A stretch of DNA of 64,000 nt from Streptomyces dengpaensis (lineage in GTDB: Bacteria > Actinomycetota > Actinomycetes > Streptomycetales > Streptomycetaceae). The position numbers were made by a program, and so were the translations under genes. The stretch covers positions 7,812,001-7,876,000 of the forward strand of contig NZ_CP026652.1 in NCBI RefSeq assembly GCF_002946835.1. The letters run 5' to 3'. Under the pieces are notes generated by a model, which worked only from the letters and a program-made list of their open reading frames with translations, had not been told where the DNA came from and did no database searches. Numbering within the stretch: the stretch's first letter is position 1; each line of letters starts with the position of its first letter. Shown one piece after another: positions 51,452 to 60,142 of the stretch.

Positions 51452-52904
51452 CCTGCGTGCCACGGCGACCGGGCCCCAACTCGCCCGGCGGGAACGCCCG
51501 TTGCCGGTCCTGATCGCCGCCTGCCTGGGCCTGTTCACCGTCTTCCTGCAGACCACCCAGACGATCGGCACCCTCGGCGCGGTGCAGGACGACCTGCGCG
51601 TCGCTTCGGCCGACCTGGTGTGGGTGCCCAGCATGTACACGTTGGTGGTCGCGTCCTGCGTACTCGGTGCGGGCGCGCTCGCCGACCGGTGGGGACGACG
51701 GCGCGTCTTCCTCCTCGGCGCCGCCGCGATGGCCGCGGGCGGCGTGGTGCTGGTCCTCGCCGGGAACCTGGCAGCCGTCCTCGCCGGACAGGCGCTCGCG
51801 GGCCTCGGCGGCGCGCTCATCACGCCCAGCTCGCTCGCGCTCGTCACCCATGCCGTCCCCGACCCCCGCCGCCGGGCGGGCGCGATCGCCGCCTGGGCGG
51901 CCACCTCGGGACTGGGCCTCGCCATCGGTCCCCTCACTGCGGGCCTCGCCCTGCGCTGGTGGACCTGGCACACCGCGTTCTGGCTCAACCTCGTCGTCGC
52001 CGCGCTCGCCGCGGCCGTCGCCCTCCGGTATGTGGAGGAGTCGCGGAATCCTGCCCAACGCCTCGACTGGGCAGGCCAGTTGACGGCCATCGGCGGCCTC
52101 GCCCTGATGGTCTTCTGGCTGATCGACGGCGGCCACCACGGCTACGGCTCCGGACGCGCCCTCGCGGCCGTCGCCGCGGCGGTCGCGCTCCTCGCCGCCT
52201 TCGTCGTGATCGAACTGCGCCGTGCGGCCCCCATGGTCGACCTGCGCCTGATGCGCGACCCGTCCTACGGCGCCTCACTGGTGCTCGCCGCGATCGTTCT
52301 GTTCGGCTTTGTCGGCCTGGCTCTCCTTGAGGTGCTGTGGCTGCAGCGGGTGCGAGGGCTGAGCGCGTTGGAGGTGGGCGCTCAACTCCTCGCGGAATTC
52401 GGTACGTTCATCGCCGCCTCGGTGCTCGCGGGCGTGCTCGTACGGCGTCTGGGGCCGCGTTTCCTGATCACCGTGGGTCTGCTGCTCGCGGGCGTCGGAG
52501 CTGCGCTTTTCGCGCGCGTCGATCCCGGCACGACGTTCGGCGGATACGCCGTCGCCTTCGCCGTCTTCGGACTCGGCTGCGGTCTCGCCAACGCGCCGTC
52601 CACCGCGCTGGCCGTCGGCCATGTGCCGCACGGCCGCGAGGGCGAGGCGGGTGGCACGGTCAACGCGGCCCGCCAGATCGGCGCCGTCCTCGGCACCAGC
52701 GTCCTCGGCACGCTGATGACCTCGCGTTTCGACGACCGCGTCGGCCAAGTCCGCGACCCACGGGTGGCCTTCACCGACGCGGTCGGCTACGCGACCTGGG
52801 TCGTGGTGGCCGTGCTGTTGCTCGGCGGGGCGCTCTCGCTGGCGTCCACGGCGTGGTCCCGACGCGCCGCTCCCGTCGCCCCCGGACGGGCCGAGGAGAG
52901 CTGA
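51441..52904 (+). CDS. MFS transporter, DHA2 (14-helix) drug:proton antiporter type
   Basis: 487 residues with about fourteen membrane helices. Motif A-like LADRWGRRRVFLLGA follows helix 2, and the QacA/EmrB-type motif C region is GLAIGPLTAGLALRWW. Start DLRVASADLVWVPSMYTLVV is typical of the DHA2 subgroup. It would export a hydrophobic compound or drug in exchange for protons. The ATG at 51441 lies inside the SDR gene. The operon ends at the strong hairpin at 52910-52938. Confidence 0.93.
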   Translation: MASDLRATATGPQLARRERPLPVLIAACLGLFTVFLQTTQTIGTLGAVQDDLRVASADLVWVPSMYTLVVASCVLGAGALADRWGRRRVFLLGAAAMAAGGVVLVLAGNLAAVLAGQALAGLGGALITPSSLALVTHAVPDPRRRAGAIAAWAATSGLGLAIGPLTAGLALRWWTWHTAFWLNLVVAALAAAVALRYVEESRNPAQRLDWAGQLTAIGGLALMVFWLIDGGHHGYGSGRALAAVAAAVALLAAFVVIELRRAAPMVDLRLMRDPSYGASLVLAAIVLFGFVGLALLEVLWLQRVRGLSALEVGAQLLAEFGTFIAASVLAGVLVRRLGPRFLITVGLLLAGVGAALFARVDPGTTFGGYAVAFAVFGLGCGLANAPSTALAVGHVPHGREGEAGGTVNAARQIGAVLGTSVLGTLMTSRFDDRVGQVRDPRVAFTDAVGYATWVVVAVLLLGGALSLASTAWSRRAAPVAPGRAEES

Positions 52905-52909
52905 GTCGG

Positions 52910-52938
52910 GTGTGCCCCCGCCCCAGGCGGGGGCACAC
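52910..52938. terminator. Strong terminator hairpin between convergent operons
   Basis: GTGTGCCCCCGCC (52910-52922) pairs perfectly with GGCGGGGGCACAC (52926-52938) over a 3-base loop: a 13-bp stem. It sits six bases after the MFS stop and about 40 bases past the end of the convergent esterase gene, so it can serve both. Confidence 0.9.
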
Positions 52939-52977
52939 TCTTCGGCGGGCAGACCCCGCACGGTACCGCCGAACGGC

Positions 52978-54144
52978 TCAGAGTGCGCTGTACAGGGCGT
53001 CGACGAGGGCCATCTTCCTCGGGTCGTCGGCGATGTGCGGGCCCATGCGGTTCATGACGTACCCCAGGGAGACGCCCGCCTCCGGGTCGGCGAGACCGCA
53101 GGATCCACCGAAGCCGTCGTGCCCGAAAGCCCTCGCGTTGGGCCCGTACGACCCGTTGGGCCCACTCAGCCACAGTCCGAGCCCGATCTCCGTCTCGCTC
53201 TGGAACCCGGCGCCCAGCACCAGGTCACGACAGCTGCCCTGCCCCTCGCGCACCCGCTCCGCGGCCTCCGGCGAGAGCACCTGCCGGGAGCCGTACGCGC
53301 CCCGCCCGGCGTAGATTCCGTACAGCGCGGCGACCGCTCGGGCCGTGCCGTGGCCGTTGGCGGCCGGGATCTCGGCGGCCCGCCACTGAGGCGTGTTGGC
53401 CTCGGCGGCGCCGACGATCGGGTTGGTGAGGGCGGCCAGCGCCGCGGGTGTCAACTGGGCGAAGACCGCGGCCTGTTCACTGTTCGATGCGGCCGGAGGA
53501 TGCACCAGTTCGGCCGCCCGGTCGGCCTCCTTGCCGGGCAGTCCGATGGTGAAGTCGATCCCGAGCGGCCCGGTCACCTCCCGCTCCAGGAACGCGCCCG
53601 GCAGCAGCCCCGAAACCCGCCGCACCACCTCGCCGACCAGGTGGCCGAACGTCAGCGCGTGATAGCCGGACCGTGTCCCCGGCTCCCACCAAGGCTCCTG
53701 CGCCGCGAGTCGCTCGACGGTCAGGTCCCAGTCGCAGAGCTGCGCCAGCGTGTGCGGCTCGCGCAGACCGGCCAGCCCCGCGCGGTGCGACAGCAGATGC
53801 CGTACGAGGACGGACTCCTTGCCCGCCGCCGCGAACTCCGGCCAGTACGTGGCCACCGGGGCGTCGAAGTCGAGCAGCCCTCGGTCCGCCAGGATGTGCG
53901 CGCACAGCGAGGCCGGCCCCTTCGACGTCGACCACACGTTGACCAGCGTCTCCCGCTCCCAGGGGCGGGTGCGTGCCGCGTCGGCCCAGCCGCCCCACAG
54001 GTCCACCACGGTCTCGCCGTCGAGCATGACCGTCACGGCCGCGCCCAGTTCGCCGCGGTCGCGGAAGTTGTCCTCGAAAGCGGCGCGCACCGCCGAGAAA
54101 CGCGCGTCACAGTGGCCTTGAACATCAGGCGCGTGCGGGGACAT
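52978..54144 (-). CDS. Class C beta-lactamase-like serine hydrolase (family VIII esterase)
   Basis: 388 residues. SxxK is in VNVWSTSKGPASL (Ser72-Lys75), the Tyr motif in GTRSGYHALTFGHLVGEVV near residue 161, and a C-terminal GHDGFGGSCGLADPEAGVSL takes the place of KTG. No signal peptide is seen, which favours an intracellular esterase or peptidase rather than a secreted beta-lactamase. The start Met at 54144 has GGAGGT-like sequence upstream. It stands alone, convergent with the MFS operon. Confidence 0.9.
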   Translation of the reverse strand: MSPHAPDVQGHCDARFSAVRAAFEDNFRDRGELGAAVTVMLDGETVVDLWGGWADAARTRPWERETLVNVWSTSKGPASLCAHILADRGLLDFDAPVATYWPEFAAAGKESVLVRHLLSHRAGLAGLREPHTLAQLCDWDLTVERLAAQEPWWEPGTRSGYHALTFGHLVGEVVRRVSGLLPGAFLEREVTGPLGIDFTIGLPGKEADRAAELVHPPAASNSEQAAVFAQLTPAALAALTNPIVGAAEANTPQWRAAEIPAANGHGTARAVAALYGIYAGRGAYGSRQVLSPEAAERVREGQGSCRDLVLGAGFQSETEIGLGLWLSGPNGSYGPNARAFGHDGFGGSCGLADPEAGVSLGYVMNRMGPHIADDPRKMALVDALYSAL

Positions 54145-54317
54145 GGGACCTCCGTCATGCGTTCACGGGTGACCTGGAAGGGGCCGGGCCCGTTGAACGT
54201 ACCGACTGGTCGGACAGGAGGGAAGCCACGGGACGCCATCTGCTGGGTGAGGAACAGTGAACCGATGGGCTGGCTCGTGCCACCGCTTCCGAAGGGAGAC
54301 CTTGTCGCCCTCTGGGA

Positions 54318-55436
54318 TCACAGCACCTCGTCGGCGCTGCGGGGCTCTGTGCGCGGCTGCTGGTTGAGCTTGTGGCGCTCGATGGAGGCGTGCCGGTAGA
54401 CCTCTTTGCGGGTCCGCATGATGTTGCCCAGGGGCGCGTGCTCGGCGGTGACCCGCCAGGGCGTGAAGGACAGCGCGTCCATCTTCTCCAGGTTTTCCGG
54501 GCCGGAGATGTCCTGCTGCGGCAACTGCAGCCTGGCTACGGTGACGGACGGCGAGAGCTGCTCGGGCCACTCCACGGTGGTGTCCTCCACCGGCATGCGC
54601 TCCAGGTCGGTGCAGAGCTGGACCTGGATGTCGAAAGCGTAGGGCCGCGCCTGCAACTCGGCTTGCAGGGCCGGCCGGAAGACCTCCGGCGCCGAGGCGG
54701 GGCTGAGGTTACGCCGGACCACCGCGGCGGCGAAGTCCGGGTCGGGGGTGATGCGCACCTTGGCGATGTAGTCCCCGTGCCTGACCGCGCCCATCGTCCA
54801 ATAGCTCGAAAGCAATAGGTTGACCGGGGGGATTTTTGACAGGCGAAGGAAGGCCAGGAACTCGTCCCACGCCCAGTCGTCCTGGTCCAGCGTTCCCTTT
54901 CCCGTGACGAAGTCGGCGAAGAAACGATGCGCGCCGGGTCGGCCCTGGGAGAAATAGGCTGGCGCGTTCAAGAACAATTCCTGGATGAACAGGTAGTGCT
55001 CGACCGTATTGCAGAAGAAGATCGGCGCGTTGATGTTGGCGTAGTCGAATGTGCCTGTGTCCGGTTCGTCTTCCAGCAGGGTCGGGCCGTCGATGCCGAA
55101 GATCTTCAGCGCCAATCCGGTGGCGCTGCCCAGTTGCGCGTCGGCTCCGGCGCGAGGCGAGCCGTTCGAAAAGCGGATGAGCGCATCGTGGGTTCCCGGA
55201 GTGGCGTAGATGCCCTGGGCGTACTCAGGGGGCAGCCCGTCCAGGATCTCCACTTCCCCCCGGACCAGCCCGTAGCCCTTGGCGTGGGCGTCGCGGAGGG
55301 CCCGTCCGGTGCCGCCGGCCTTGACCGACTCGGCGATGTAGCGCTCGGTCTTTTCGATCACCGTCTGCAAGTTCTGCTCGAAGTGCGGGTCATCGACTTC
55401 GACGTCCGGTGTGTAGGGGACGAACTGCGCTGCCAT
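54318..55436 (-). CDS. Catalase-like heme protein
   Basis: 372 residues of a small catalase-fold family distinct from true monofunctional catalases. Recognisable blocks are ALRDAHAKGYGLVRGEVEIL, GTHDALIRFSNGSPRAGADA, TGLALKIFGIDGP, FVTGKGTLDQDDW and RPYAFDIQVQLCTDLERMPV. Members are often found fused or adjacent to lipoxygenase or other peroxidase genes. The ATG at 55436 has GAGGAGAGG upstream. It is the last gene of an operon with a DyP peroxidase and a small associated protein, suggesting a joint peroxide or lipid-peroxide function (inferred). Confidence 0.85.
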   Translation of the reverse strand: MAAQFVPYTPDVEVDDPHFEQNLQTVIEKTERYIAESVKAGGTGRALRDAHAKGYGLVRGEVEILDGLPPEYAQGIYATPGTHDALIRFSNGSPRAGADAQLGSATGLALKIFGIDGPTLLEDEPDTGTFDYANINAPIFFCNTVEHYLFIQELFLNAPAYFSQGRPGAHRFFADFVTGKGTLDQDDWAWDEFLAFLRLSKIPPVNLLLSSYWTMGAVRHGDYIAKVRITPDPDFAAAVVRRNLSPASAPEVFRPALQAELQARPYAFDIQVQLCTDLERMPVEDTTVEWPEQLSPSVTVARLQLPQQDISGPENLEKMDALSFTPWRVTAEHAPLGNIMRTRKEVYRHASIERHKLNQQPRTEPRSADEVL

Positions 55437-55491
55437 GACTTCGACCTCTCCTCGCAGAGCGGGGTGCGACCCGAGGGGGTAACAACTCCCC

Positions 55492-56844
55492 TCAGTCCTC
55501 CAGTTCGGCGAGCCAACGCAGGGCGCGCAGACCCGGCAGGAAGCAGTACTCGCCACCGCGGGTCACCACGAAGCTGGGCAGATTCCGCAGGCGGCGCCGG
55601 ACCGGCTTCTCCGGGATGGTGACGCTGCCGGTTCCGTCGTGATGCCCGGCCACCGGGTCCTTCTCGCCGGGGTAGCCGATGAAGTTGCCGTCGTTGACCC
55701 ACTCGGCCTTGATGAATTCGAACTGTCGTTCCAGGTGGGCTCCGATGAAGACACCGACGAGACCCCGGTCGGCGCCGTCGTCCTCCAGCACGCCCTCGGG
55801 CAGCGGCGGGCCGTAGGTGGTGCCGCGGCGGATGAGGCGGTGCATCCGTGCGTCGCCGATGATGGTGGCATCGCGGGGGTTGGTGCGCCGGATGTGAGAA
55901 CCGGCGGGGCACCGGAAGCCGCGATCGTCGTTCTCCCGGTACAGGAAGCTGTTGATCCGGTGCGGGTCGGCCGCCAGCTCGGGATCATCGTGCTCCGGCG
56001 ACAGCTCCAGCGGCGCCCCGCTGGGCCAGCGCCCGACCATCTTCGCCGCCAGGAGTGCCTCCTCCTCGGCGCTGGAGCTGTTCGCGCGCAGGTACCGTCG
56101 CCAGGCCGCCACGTTGGTGTGGATTTTGCGTACGGCGACATAGGTCCCGTTGCGCCCCAGCACCTCGGGGCTGGGCATGGGCGGCAGATTGCCGGTTTCG
56201 TCGGGGTAGCCGAGGATGAACTCGCCGGTCTTGATGGGGACTTCCTGCGGGTTGGAGCCGGGCAGTCCGACGCCCTCGATGTTCGGATGGCTGATGCCGT
56301 CGCGGAAGCCGAAGGTGGTGCGCCCGGTCGGGAGCTGGCGGACATCCTGCTGCCAGATCACCTGGACACCGGGCGTGTCCTCGAGGGCGACGCGGGCCCG
56401 CTCCAGCTCCTTGTCCAACTGCGCCGCATCGGAAGACAGGGCGCTCAACGCGATATGGACCTCGCCCGTTCCGAACGGTGCCTCCCAGTGGGCCGGGGCG
56501 TTCTCGCCCACGTCTCCGATCAGCTCCGCCCGAGCGGCCATGCCCTCACGAAACGCCCGCGGAAAACTGTCCAGTGACTCCTGGGGCACCCCCAGGGCCC
56601 TCAGCCCCTCATAGGTGAACGCCACAGCCACCCAGGCATCCTGGCTCCGGTCCACGCTGGGCAGACCACCTGAGGTCACCGGGAGCAGCCGCCGCAGCAG
56701 GGCGCGCCCGGCGTGGCGGTCATCGACGCGCAGGAAGACGAATTTCCCTTCGTACGGCACCGGCCGTGGACGCAGTGCCCCGCTCTGGACGTCGTCGATC
56801 TCGACGCTCACGCCGGCCGCGCTGCAGCTGTCCGCGGTGCTCAT
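55492..56844 (-). CDS. DyP-type heme peroxidase
   Basis: 450 residues, in the range of the larger DyP classes. The distal motif is GFRDGISHPNIEG (Asp near residue 181), and the proximal heme His is likely in AGSHIRRTNPRDA near 318, followed by LIRRGTTYGPPLPEGV and VGVFIGAHLERQFEF. No twin-arginine or other signal is visible, so it should be cytoplasmic or encapsulated. The ATG at 56844 is preferred because GGAGG precedes it; an in-frame ATG at 56862 lacks one. The gene lies between two other peroxide-related genes in the same orientation. Confidence 0.94.
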   Translation of the reverse strand: MSTADSCSAAGVSVEIDDVQSGALRPRPVPYEGKFVFLRVDDRHAGRALLRRLLPVTSGGLPSVDRSQDAWVAVAFTYEGLRALGVPQESLDSFPRAFREGMAARAELIGDVGENAPAHWEAPFGTGEVHIALSALSSDAAQLDKELERARVALEDTPGVQVIWQQDVRQLPTGRTTFGFRDGISHPNIEGVGLPGSNPQEVPIKTGEFILGYPDETGNLPPMPSPEVLGRNGTYVAVRKIHTNVAAWRRYLRANSSSAEEEALLAAKMVGRWPSGAPLELSPEHDDPELAADPHRINSFLYRENDDRGFRCPAGSHIRRTNPRDATIIGDARMHRLIRRGTTYGPPLPEGVLEDDGADRGLVGVFIGAHLERQFEFIKAEWVNDGNFIGYPGEKDPVAGHHDGTGSVTIPEKPVRRRLRNLPSFVVTRGGEYCFLPGLRALRWLAELED

Positions 56845-56957
56845 GATCGTTTGTGCCTCCATATCGGTCTCTGCCTGGACAGCCCCGCAACGGCAGGCCC
56901 GCGCCCGCCGACGCGGTCCGACGTCGGGTCGGATCCGAGGGTTGCTGTGCCCGGGTT

Positions 56958-57548
56958 CTAGGCCGCGGCTTCCCCCAGCAGCTTCTGGAAGGCGGGCGTG
57001 GCCACCAACTCCGCGTTGGCCGGGTTGTCCAGCGCCGCCCGGAACTCGGCCGTGTCCAGCACCTCCTGGAACGCTTTGTCCACGCGCTGGTCCTTGAAGA
57101 TCTGCTGAACGGTCAGGTCGGGATAGGCGCTGACGAAGACCCCCGCGGGCTCCTGGTGGGCGAGGAACCAGTCCTTCACCCCTGGATCGCTGACGCCGGG
57201 GAACCCTTCGCTGTGCGAGAAGACCTGGTCGAAGCGCGCCCCGACCACCGTCTTGGCGAAGTCGTCGATGTAGGTGTCCCAGGAGCCGTCGAAGACGCTG
57301 GCGAACATGAACCGGGTGTCGTTGTCGAAAATCACATGCCGTGCGTCATGCAGCGTGCCGATCTGGCGCACCGCCGCATGGACCCTCTCGTCATCCGCCG
57401 CGTCGGCGAGCGCGGCGAGATCCTCACGCAACGCATCGGCCTCGCCCGGCTTGATCTTGGTGAAAACCGTGAACTCGTTACACACCCCATCCGTCCTGCC
57501 CGGGTGCTCGGGGTAAGCCGGCTGGGTTGCGCCTGGCGTCGCAGTCAT
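56958..57548 (-). CDS. Conserved hypothetical protein of the DyP/catalase-like operon
   Basis: 196 residues from the ATG at 57548 (GGAGA upstream). It starts with a Pro-rich leader and a ferredoxin-like domain: CNEFTVFTKIKPGEADALRE, HAAVRQIGTLHDARHVIFDN, TRFMFASVFDGSWDTYIDDF. The rest is helical (VKDWFLAHQEPAGVFVSAYP). The first domain resembles the dimeric alpha/beta barrel building block of DyP and chlorite-dismutase folds, but no heme-ligand motif is obvious to me. Being first in the operon it may be a partner of the peroxidases. I do not know the family name. Confidence 0.75.
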   Translation of the reverse strand: MTATPGATQPAYPEHPGRTDGVCNEFTVFTKIKPGEADALREDLAALADAADDERVHAAVRQIGTLHDARHVIFDNDTRFMFASVFDGSWDTYIDDFAKTVVGARFDQVFSHSEGFPGVSDPGVKDWFLAHQEPAGVFVSAYPDLTVQQIFKDQRVDKAFQEVLDTAEFRAALDNPANAELVATPAFQKLLGEAAA

Positions 57549-57720
57549 CGCGAGGTTCTCCTGCCACAGATCGGTGCGAGGGTCGCCCAGCGCCCCGACA
57601 TGAGGCGCCATCGCCCTCACAATTTCAATCCTCACCGCCGATGCGCTGCCTCGCATCTCGGCCCCTGGGCGTTGTGGTCTCCTGGGGCGGATTTTTGAGA
57701 AGCTCCGGCAACTGCGGGGT

Positions 57721-57840
57721 CCGGCATGCCCGGTGCGGCAGGCCAATGCCGGGGTCCTCGGGTCCCGAGAAGCTCCTGAGGACAGATCCGGCCAGGCGCA
57801 GGAAGATGGATCTGGGTGGGACGTGCCGAGTACGTCGGCA
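57721..57840. other. Hairpin-rich noncoding segment upstream of the GAP gene
   Basis: Within the 438-base divergent region there are four consecutive perfect inverted repeats: CCGGCAT/ATGCCGG (57721-57752), CTCGGG/CCCGAG (57757-57769), CAGATCC/GGATCTG (57783-57814) and TGCCGA/TCGGCA (57824-57840). GTCCTC/GAGGAC (57754-57783) is an alternative to the second. This is suggestive of a structured leader RNA about 150 bases before the GAP start, or a cluster of operators. No known riboswitch class was recognised. Confidence 0.4.
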
Positions 57841-57986
57841 TCACCATTCTCGGGCAGCCACTTCCGCGCGGCCGTGAAGACGGTGTCGCAGCCGACCGCA
57901 CAGCAACCCGTTGCGCCGCCCAGGCGGTTGGGTCACCCGCTTCCGCCGAGCCCCCTGCTCCACTGGATCGCCACCCGGAGGCAACC

Positions 57987-58664
57987 ATGGGCAAAGTTCT
58001 CGGTGACGTGCTGGGCTTTGCGGCCGGCGTCGCGATCAGCCCGCTCCCGATCATCGCCATCATCCTCATACTCGCCACACCTCGGGGACGTCTCAACGGA
58101 CTGCTGTTCGCCGGCGGCTGGATCCTGGGGCTCTCGGCACTGGGTGCCGTGATGCTGGCGATCGCTTCCCCCGCAGGTGCCTCGGCCCACAATCAACCGG
58201 CCACCTGGGTGGGAGCTCTCAAGCTCGCTCTGGGTGTGTTCCTCGTTCTCTTCGGCGCCCGGCAGTGGCACCGGCGCCCGAAGGATCCCTCGCAAGCCCA
58301 ACTGCCGAAGTGGATGGGCGCGATCGACCGCCTCACGCCGGTCAAGGTCTTCGGACTCGGAACGGGCCTGGCCGCGCTCAACGCCAAGAACGCCCCGCTG
58401 ACCATCGCCGCTGGCGCTGCGATCGGCTCAGCCGGACTGCCGGTCGGGCAGCAGATCGCATCGCTGGCGATCTTCGTCGTGATCGCCACCCTCGGCCTTC
58501 TGGCCCCACTGGGAGTCTTCCTACTAGGCGGAGAGCGAGCCAGAACCACGCTCGGCACCTGGAAAGACTGGGCAGCTCAGCACAATGTCGCCGTGATGGC
58601 CGTCCTGTTCTTCGTTCTCGGGCTGAAACTGCTCGGAGACGGCATCTCCATCCTCACTTCCTGA
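57987..58664 (+). CDS. GAP/Sap-family (sulfolipid-1-addressing-like) membrane protein
   Basis: 225 residues with about six membrane helices: VLGDVLGFAAGVAISPLPII, LLFAGGWILGLSALGAVMLA, WVGALKLALGVFLVLFGARQ, and three more. The conserved polar pair is PVKVFGLGTGLAALNAKNAP after a short cytosolic loop with a Trp-His-Arg-Arg-Pro segment. The family, named for its role in mycobacterial lipid export, has LysE-like topology; cargo here is unknown. The ATG at 57987 has GGAGG upstream. The long hairpin-rich leader suggests post-transcriptional control. Confidence 0.85.
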   Translation: MGKVLGDVLGFAAGVAISPLPIIAIILILATPRGRLNGLLFAGGWILGLSALGAVMLAIASPAGASAHNQPATWVGALKLALGVFLVLFGARQWHRRPKDPSQAQLPKWMGAIDRLTPVKVFGLGTGLAALNAKNAPLTIAAGAAIGSAGLPVGQQIASLAIFVVIATLGLLAPLGVFLLGGERARTTLGTWKDWAAQHNVAVMAVLFFVLGLKLLGDGISILTS

Positions 58665-58724
58665 CGGGCTTACCCATGCGCGTGGCCGCCTTGAGTGTGC
58701 GGCGAGTCGATGATCGCGGGTGCC

Positions 58725-59690
58725 TCAGAGGTACGAGGGCAGCCAGCGCAACTGGGCCGCCTCCTGGTAGGGGCCGCCGCCCTCGTGGTCGTTGAAGTCG
58801 TACACCTCGATCTTCTTGTCGTCGTGCGCCCACGCGTTGTACGCCGCGAAGACCGTCGACGGCGGGCAGGTCAGGTCCTCCAGGGCGACCGAGAACAGGG
58901 CGGGGGCCCGGCCGCGCGCGGCGAAGTGCACTCCGTCGAAGTAGGAGAGCGTCCGCATGACTTGGCCGGTGCGGCCGCGGTGGGTCTTGAGGTAGTTGCC
59001 GACCTCTCGGTAGGGGGTGCGGTCCGTGATCGCCGTGGCGCGCGGGAAGTCGCACATGAAGGGCACATCGGGGGCGACCGCGGCCAGGTCGGGGACCAGA
59101 CCGCCCACCGCGATGGTCATGGCGCCGCCCTGGCTCCCGCCGAGGGCCGCCGTGCGCGCCGGGTCGACCAGCGGATGCGCGCGGGCCGCCTCCACGGCGC
59201 GTACCGCGTCCGTGAACAGCCGCCGGTAGTAGTAGTCCTCGGGGTTCTCGACCCCGCGCGTCATGAAGCCGGGGAACGCGGGTGCGCTGCCCACCGGGTC
59301 CGGGGTGTCGCCGCCGCCCCAGGCACTGGCCTGGCCACGCGTGTCCATCACGAAGTGCGCGAAGCCCGCCGAGGCCCACAGCAGATGCGTGTGCGCGAGG
59401 CCGCGTCCGCCGCCGTATCCGACGAACTCGACGACCGCGGGCAGCGGCGAGTTGGCCCACGCCGGCACGGTCAGCCATCCCTTGATCGGGTGCCCGCCGA
59501 ATCCGGCGAACGTGACGTCGTAGACCTTGACGGTCTTGAGGGGCGTCTCGACCGGCTCGAAGCGGGCCTCGAGGTCGTACTCACGGGCCTCCTGGAGCGT
59601 CTTGGCCCAGAAGGCGTCGAAGTCCTCGGGCTCGGCGGACGCGCTGCGGTACTCGCGGAGCTCGTCGAGGGGCAGGTCGAACACGGCCAT
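58725..59690 (-). CDS. Acetylxylan esterase/cephalosporin-C deacetylase (CE7)
   Basis: 321 residues, standard for carbohydrate esterase family 7. It starts FDLPLDELREYRSASAEPED, contains VMDTRGQASAWGGGDTPDPV, the nucleophile in AALGGSQGGAMTIAVGG (Ser ~183), the acid in VALEDLTCPPSTVFAAYNAW (Asp ~270) and the base in NDHEGGG (His ~298). It removes acetyl groups from xylo-oligosaccharides or cephalosporin-like compounds. No signal peptide, so a cytoplasmic enzyme acting on imported oligosaccharides. Confidence 0.95.
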   Translation of the reverse strand: MAVFDLPLDELREYRSASAEPEDFDAFWAKTLQEAREYDLEARFEPVETPLKTVKVYDVTFAGFGGHPIKGWLTVPAWANSPLPAVVEFVGYGGGRGLAHTHLLWASAGFAHFVMDTRGQASAWGGGDTPDPVGSAPAFPGFMTRGVENPEDYYYRRLFTDAVRAVEAARAHPLVDPARTAALGGSQGGAMTIAVGGLVPDLAAVAPDVPFMCDFPRATAITDRTPYREVGNYLKTHRGRTGQVMRTLSYFDGVHFAARGRAPALFSVALEDLTCPPSTVFAAYNAWAHDDKKIEVYDFNDHEGGGPYQEAAQLRWLPSYL

Positions 59691-59784
59691 GAAGGACCAC
59701 CTTTGACATCAAGGGTGCGGGTGATCACACCGTATGTGCACGGTGAAAAGGCCGCCAGGCCATGCTTTTCAGCCGTTCGCCGCC

Positions 59785-60080
59785 TCAGCCGAAGCGCTCG
59801 ATGCGAATCCGGTCCACGGGCTGACCGGCCTCCACCAGCAACCGCGAGGCGTGCTCCGCGAATCCGTTGGAGCCGCACACATAGGCCTCCCACCCACCGG
59901 GAGGCTGCTCGGCCAGGAGCGGCGCCACATGTGCGGCCGTCATGGAGTAGTGGCGCTGCGCCACATACCCGTCGTCGGCGGTGAGCCGCACCATCAGATG
60001 CTGCCCGGGCAGATGCCCTCTCCCGAGGGCCGGGAATAGCCGCGCCCTGATCTTCCTTGCCGCTAGTGCCGACGGCCGGT
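59785..60080 (-). pseudogene. Ferredoxin-reductase-type oxidoreductase with internal deletion
   Basis: The minus strand has the FAD-domain segment PGQHLMVRLTADDGYVAQRH followed by YSMTA. It then jumps to LLAEQPPGGWEAYVCGSNGF and AEHASRLLVEAGQPVDRI, the very end of the NAD-binding domain. About 140 residues, including most of the flavin and nucleotide sites, are missing in between. The N-terminal start also seems damaged. Remnant only. Confidence 0.7.
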
Positions 60081-60142
60081 GGCCTCCGCAACCGGTGACG
60101 TGGGCCGGCGACCGGTGACAGCGAAGGAGAGTGAGGCAGCAG

